Assembly: GCF_030816075.1 (NCBI RefSeq)
Contig: NZ_JAUSXO010000001.1
Span: 2,542,001-2,606,000, forward strand
DNA from: Arthrobacter agilis
Lineage (GTDB): Bacteria > Actinomycetota > Actinomycetes > Actinomycetales > Micrococcaceae
Direction: 5' to 3'
DNA length: 64,000 nt
In this document: positions 60,440 through 64,000 of the stretch, piece after piece
Position numbering within the stretch: the stretch's first letter is position 1
How the letters are laid out: each line of letters begins with the position of its first letter
The notes under the pieces: generated by a model
What the model was told of the DNA's origin: nothing
What the model saw: the letters and a program-made list of their open reading frames with translations, nothing else
The model's database searches: none
Made by a program: the position numbers and the translations under genes

Positions 60440-62566
60440 CTAGCGGCGCGGCGTGCCCTGCCGTGCCCGTCCGCGGCCGGAGTGGTCCTCGTCGCGGCGG
60501 CCCTCGGACGCCCTGTACACCTGGACCACCGACGGGCGCGGGACGGCGGCCTCTCCGCGAGCGGGGCGGCCGCCGAGCGGCACGTAGTCGGGGAACAGCG
60601 AGGCTTGCGCCGCCCAGCTGCCGTCCTCGCCCGGATGCTGGACCGCCACGAAGACGCTGCCGTCCTGGTCGTGGATGACCGGGCCGCACGTCTCGGCGTC
60701 GCGCGGTACCGCGAGGAACTGCTGCACCCGGCCACGGTCGGCACCCTCCAGGGCCACCTTGAACAGGCCGTCGGCGTAGCCCACCGTGCCCGGCTGGCCG
60801 TCCGTGGAGATCCAGAGGTTGCCCGCCGAGTCGAACGCCACGTTGTCGGGGCAGGAGATCGGGGAGACCCTGTCCACGGGGTAGCCGGCGAAGTAGGTGG
60901 CGGGGTTGCGCGCGGGATCGCCGCAGACGAGCAGCAGGTTCCAGGTGAAGCGCGTGCCGGCCGCGTTGCCGCCCGCCTCCGTGAGCTCCACGACGTGCCC
61001 GTCGCGGTTCTGCGTGCGGGGGTTCGCCTCGTCGGCGGCGGCGTTGGCGCCCACGCCGCGGTTCGTGTTGTTGGTGCACGCCACGTACACCTTGCCCGTC
61101 CGCGGATTCGGCTCGACGTCCTCGCAGCGGTCCATCTTCGTGGCTCCCATCCTGTCCGCCGCGAGGCGCGTGAGGACGCAGACCTCTTCCGCCGTCATGC
61201 CCGCGACCACGGATTTGTTGTCGATGAGCAGCGGCAGCCATTCGCCCACGCCGTCGAACGCGCCGTCAGACGGGAGGGTGCCGCTGCCGTCGATCTCGGC
61301 CACCGAGGTGCCCTGGAAGCGTGCGACATACAGCGAGCCCTCGCTCAGCAGCGTCATGTTGGCCCTGCGCGCGGCCGGGCTCGTCCCCGGCCGGACCGTG
61401 TTCGTGGACACGAACTTGTACAGGTAGTCGAAGCGCTCGTCGTCCCCCATGTAGGCCACGACACGGCCGTCAGCGGCGACGGTCACGTTGGCGCCCTCGT
61501 GCTTGAAACGGCCGAGCGCGGAGTGCTTCTTCGGTGTGGAGGTGGGATCGAACGGGTCGATCTCCACGACGTAGCCGAAGCGGTGCTTCTCGTTCTCGTA
61601 GCCCGCGTTGCGGGTGTCCCAGCGTGGCTCGTCGATCTCCCAGCCACGCGCCGTCGGCTTGCTGGTGATGCCGTAGCGGCGGTCGCCGTCGCTCGTGCCG
61701 CCGGCCACGAAGTAGCCGTTGAAGTTCTCCTCGCCCGAGAGGATCGTGCCCCACGGGGTGGTGCCACCGGCACAGTTGCCGAGGGTCCCGAGGACGGTCC
61801 GGCCCGCGGGGTCGTCCCTGGTCTTCAGCAGGTCGGAGCCGGCGGCGGGGCCCGTCACCTCGTACGGGGTAGTGGTCAGGTAGCGGCGGTTGAGCGGGGC
61901 GCCCTGGACGTAGGACCACGGCTTGTTGCTGTTCCTGCGCTCGAGTTCGACGACGGACAGCCCGTGGGCGGCCTTCCCGATCCCGCGGACCTCGGCCGCC
62001 GGCGTGGTCGGGGGCACCATGATGGCCTCGTTCGTGTACTCGTGGTTGGCGAACAGCACCGCGCGGCGGCCCTTGCTGCCGGCGATCTCGAGGACGTCGG
62101 TGTAGTCGCAGTTGTACCCGAACTGCTGCGCCTGCGCCGCGGCGCTCTGGTGCTCGGCGTCGAAGGCCGGCGAGGCGCGGAAGAGCGGATCCCCCCAGCG
62201 GATGACGGGCTTCCAGCCGTAGCCCTGTGGCACCGTCAGATCGTCCACCAGGGCATCGACGGGCGCGATGGCGTCGAACGGCAGGTTGCTCTTCAGGTAG
62301 CCCTTGCCCGGAGGCGGGGCGGCCTGTGCGGAGCCCGCTCCGGCCTGCATCCCCACGAGGAGCGTCAGCGCGCCCGCAGCGCCCGCGCCGAGGGTGCTGC
62401 GGCGGGAGAATTCGCGGGAGACGAGGTCCCGGAAGTAGCTGTTGCCCGACGTGTTGCAGACGGCGTCGGAGCACGCGTTGTCGCACTTGAGGGCACAGGT
62501 CACGGCACTGCGCTTCCCCGTGGTGTGGCCGAGCATGGGCAGCAGGCGGCGCGTGGTTTCGGTCAT
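60440..62566 (-). CDS. PhoX-family (DUF839) Tat-exported phosphatase
   Basis: 708 residues. A Cys-containing N-terminal segment (CALKCDNACSDAVC, about 25-40) precedes the twin-arginine motif SRRSTLGAGAAGALTLLV near 54 and signal cleavage after AQA. The propeller has WGTILSGEENFNGYF near 245, FANHEYTNE near 158, and CEDVEPNPRTGKVYVACTNN near 474, which carry metal-coordinating Glu/Asp of PhoX enzymes. These calcium- or iron-dependent phosphatases release phosphate outside the cytoplasm. I see no clear pho box. The C-terminus ends in a basic R/G-rich tail. Confidence 0.88.
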   Translation of the reverse strand: MTETTRRLLPMLGHTTGKRSAVTCALKCDNACSDAVCNTSGNSYFRDLVSREFSRRSTLGAGAAGALTLLVGMQAGAGSAQAAPPPGKGYLKSNLPFDAIAPVDALVDDLTVPQGYGWKPVIRWGDPLFRASPAFDAEHQSAAAQAQQFGYNCDYTDVLEIAGSKGRRAVLFANHEYTNEAIMVPPTTPAAEVRGIGKAAHGLSVVELERRNSNKPWSYVQGAPLNRRYLTTTPYEVTGPAAGSDLLKTRDDPAGRTVLGTLGNCAGGTTPWGTILSGEENFNGYFVAGGTSDGDRRYGITSKPTARGWEIDEPRWDTRNAGYENEKHRFGYVVEIDPFDPTSTPKKHSALGRFKHEGANVTVAADGRVVAYMGDDERFDYLYKFVSTNTVRPGTSPAARRANMTLLSEGSLYVARFQGTSVAEIDGSGTLPSDGAFDGVGEWLPLLIDNKSVVAGMTAEEVCVLTRLAADRMGATKMDRCEDVEPNPRTGKVYVACTNNTNRGVGANAAADEANPRTQNRDGHVVELTEAGGNAAGTRFTWNLLLVCGDPARNPATYFAGYPVDRVSPISCPDNVAFDSAGNLWISTDGQPGTVGYADGLFKVALEGADRGRVQQFLAVPRDAETCGPVIHDQDGSVFVAVQHPGEDGSWAAQASLFPDYVPLGGRPARGEAAVPRPSVVQVYRASEGRRDEDHSGRGRARQGTPRR

Positions 62567-62694
62567 GGAGGGTCCCTCTCGACAGGATGAACGGCGTTAC
62601 CGTCCACCCTGTCGAGGGCAGCTGAACAGTCGGGGTGTCGAGCGGTGAATGGCGCGTGAACGGCGGCCGAACAGGACCGGCCCGTCCGGGCCTG

Positions 62695-63495
62695 CTAGCT
62701 CGCCGGGAGCGCCGCCTCCAGGGCGCTGTCGAGGTGCAGCGGCAGGGCGCGTGCCAGTTGCCGTTCGCGTGCGGCCTGCACGAAGGCGTCGAACAGGGCC
62801 GTCTCGGTGGGGCTCTGCTCCGGGTGCCACTGGACGCCGATGCAGAAGCGGCTGGAGGGCAGTTCGATGGCCTCCACGACACCGTCGTGGCTCCACGCCG
62901 AGGCCACCAGCCCGGGCCCCAGGCGGTCCACGGCCTGGTGGTGGGAGACCGGGACGGCGTCGAGGCGGGTGGCACCCGTCACCCGGGCGACCTGCGAGCC
63001 CGGGCGGAGGTCCACCGGGATCCGGTTGAACCGGTGATCGCCGAGCTGGTACACGGTTGCACCGGGCTGGTCGGGCAGGTGCTGGTGCAGCGAGCCGCCG
63101 AGCGCCACATTGAGCATCTGCTCGCCCCTGCAGATCCCGAGGAGCGGCAGGTCGGTGCGCACCGCCTCACGGACCACCGCGTGGTCCCAGGCGTCGCGGA
63201 GCCGGTGCGGCGCATCCGTCTCCGCGTGCGGCTCCGCGCCGTAGCGGGCGGGATCCACGTCCCAGCCCCCGACGACGATCACGCCGTCGAGCCTCGGCAG
63301 CAGCTGTTCGACGACGCCGCCGTCGGTTCCCTGGGGCGGGAGCAGCACGGGGATGGCCCCGGCCGCGAGGACGGGTGCGAGGTAGTTCTGGGGCAGGAAG
63401 GCTGCCTCGACCGTTCCGCAGCCCTCGGTGACGGCGGGATCGAGGTAGGACGTCAGGCCCACCACCGGGCGGGGAAGCGATTCCGAAGTTGTCAA
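62695..63495 (-). CDS. Class I glutamine-amidotransferase-like hydrolase, PuuD-type
   Basis: 266 residues from a TTG start. GGWDVDPARYG near 78, the catalytic Cys in LLGICRGEQMLNVALGGSLHQ near 118, and His-Glu in GVQWHPEQSP near 225 define the peptidase C26/gamma-glutamyl-GABA hydrolase family. In the puu pathway this enzyme frees GABA from gamma-glutamyl-GABA. No other puu gene is adjacent, and the putrescine route in this window uses puo instead. TTG is chosen because GAGGAG lies 7 nt upstream and the longer frame adds no family sequence. Confidence 0.85.
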   Translation of the reverse strand: MTTSESLPRPVVGLTSYLDPAVTEGCGTVEAAFLPQNYLAPVLAAGAIPVLLPPQGTDGGVVEQLLPRLDGVIVVGGWDVDPARYGAEPHAETDAPHRLRDAWDHAVVREAVRTDLPLLGICRGEQMLNVALGGSLHQHLPDQPGATVYQLGDHRFNRIPVDLRPGSQVARVTGATRLDAVPVSHHQAVDRLGPGLVASAWSHDGVVEAIELPSSRFCIGVQWHPEQSPTETALFDAFVQAARERQLARALPLHLDSALEAALPAS

Positions 63496-63599
63496 GGGTT
63501 TGCTCCTCTCACAAGACCATTGACGATCTAACCTATCCCGCTCGTGTTGTGCCTGTATTTCGGGGGTGTGATTTTCCCGTGTCGCTTCCGCGACCCGTC

Positions 63600-64000
63600 C
63601 TAGGCAGGAGCGTCCCCCCGCGCGGCGACGAGGACGGCGTGGGCGCGTCCGAGGCGTTCCAGCCACCACTGCCTCCTGTCCGGGGACGCGGCGAAGCGGT
63701 CCAGCCGGTCCGCCGAGACGTCGACGTCTCGTACCGTGAGCCGCCCTTCCTCGGGCACGAGCGGATCGTCGGTGACGTCTCCCGCCATGAGCGACACCGT
63801 GGCGAGCCCGCAGGCGTAGGGCAGCTCCGGCAGGGCAGCGGCGAGCGCGACGCCGGCACGGATCCCGACGGACGTGTCCAGGGCGGAGCTCACCACCGCC
63901 GGCAGGCCCGCGGACGCGATGATGGACAGCGCCCTCCGGACACCGCCGAGCGGGGGCGCCTTGATGACGAGGAGGTCGGCGGCGTCCTCCCGGGCCACCA
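63600..64000 (-). CDS. menC: o-Succinylbenzoate synthase, C-terminal part (runs off window)
   Basis: The frame is open to the right edge, so the 5' end is outside. The 133 visible residues include DLLVIKAPPLGGVRRAL (the conserved Lys strand of the enolase-fold barrel), VVSSALDTSVGIRAG (SSALDTSVG is typical of actinobacterial MenC) and ACGLATVSLMAGDV. The enzyme dehydrates SHCHC to o-succinylbenzoate, after MenD. It is placed after menD by pathway logic, but separated by PhoX and PuuD-like genes. Confidence 0.85.
   Translation of the reverse strand, partial: VAREDAADLLVIKAPPLGGVRRALSIIASAGLPAVVSSALDTSVGIRAGVALAAALPELPYACGLATVSLMAGDVTDDPLVPEEGRLTVRDVDVSADRLDRFAASPDRRQWWLERLGRAHAVLVAARGDAPA

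Noticed and set aside
58616..62590. A plus-strand open frame of about 1324 codons across menD and phoX
   Set aside because: Same shadow effect; both underlying minus-strand genes have clear family motifs and the frame has low-complexity R/G/V-rich composition.

Overview
The window is high-GC DNA with dense genes on both strands, GTG/TTG starts, many leaderless-type promoters, a menaquinone (men) pathway, ANTAR, PucR, IclR and MMPL families and Fur-coupled catalase. This is typical of an actinobacterium, most likely an Arthrobacter-like member of the Micrococcaceae. That assignment rests on recognised protein families and gene style; there is no rRNA or marker phylogeny here. It looks like ordinary chromosome: I see no integrase, transposase, phage gene, CRISPR array or obvious composition break.

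Layout. 0-10 kb: end of a ROK-family gene, tRNA-Tyr, a small secreted protein, yajQ, htpX, an MFS exporter, a lipase-like hydrolase, the furA-katA peroxide pair, an adenine-deaminase-type enzyme, a STAS-like protein with a probable ATC start, an SDR and a YitT-type membrane protein. 10-18 kb: NUDIX, dgoK-dgoA (end of galactonate catabolism) divergent from an IclR regulator, a tetR-mmpL efflux operon with a clear palindromic operator, and an aldo/keto reductase. 18-31 kb: a region with a very strong hairpin and a possible small RNA, an orphan AsnO-type (NAGGN) amidotransferase, a GAF-ANTAR regulator, a CDF metal exporter coupled to a CmtR-like sensor, DUF779 plus an aldehyde dehydrogenase, a repeat-tailed M23 peptidase, a GAF-type regulator, ferredoxin-NADP reductase and RarD.

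31-45 kb is the most coherent region and looks like a polyamine/GABA island. Putrescine oxidase (puo), UspA and an APC permease form one operon. A TetR gene is divergent from it, with a perfect 17-bp palindrome between them. Gamma-aminobutyraldehyde dehydrogenase (patD) and GABA aminotransferase (gabT) form a second operon, divergent from a PucR regulator across an 11-bp inverted repeat. A second APC permease is coupled to a saccharopine-dehydrogenase-like enzyme. Together these would import putrescine and convert it via 4-aminobutanal and GABA to succinate semialdehyde. A succinate-semialdehyde dehydrogenase is not in the window.

45-64 kb: two convergent histidine kinases without response regulators, an HSL-type esterase, a TRIC-like channel, SUKH-like and HIT proteins, then menaquinone genes (polyprenyl diphosphate synthase, menJ, menG, menF, menD and the end of menC). 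The men genes are interrupted by a complete polar amino-acid ABC transporter, a PhoX phosphatase and a PuuD-like glutamine amidotransferase.

No dramatic new system stands out. The more unusual items are two pentanucleotide tandem arrays, an apparent ATC start codon, an unexplained transcribed-looking hairpin region before asnO, the orphan NAGGN amidotransferase, several strong operator palindromes, and at least twelve promoters that place the start codon directly at the transcription start.
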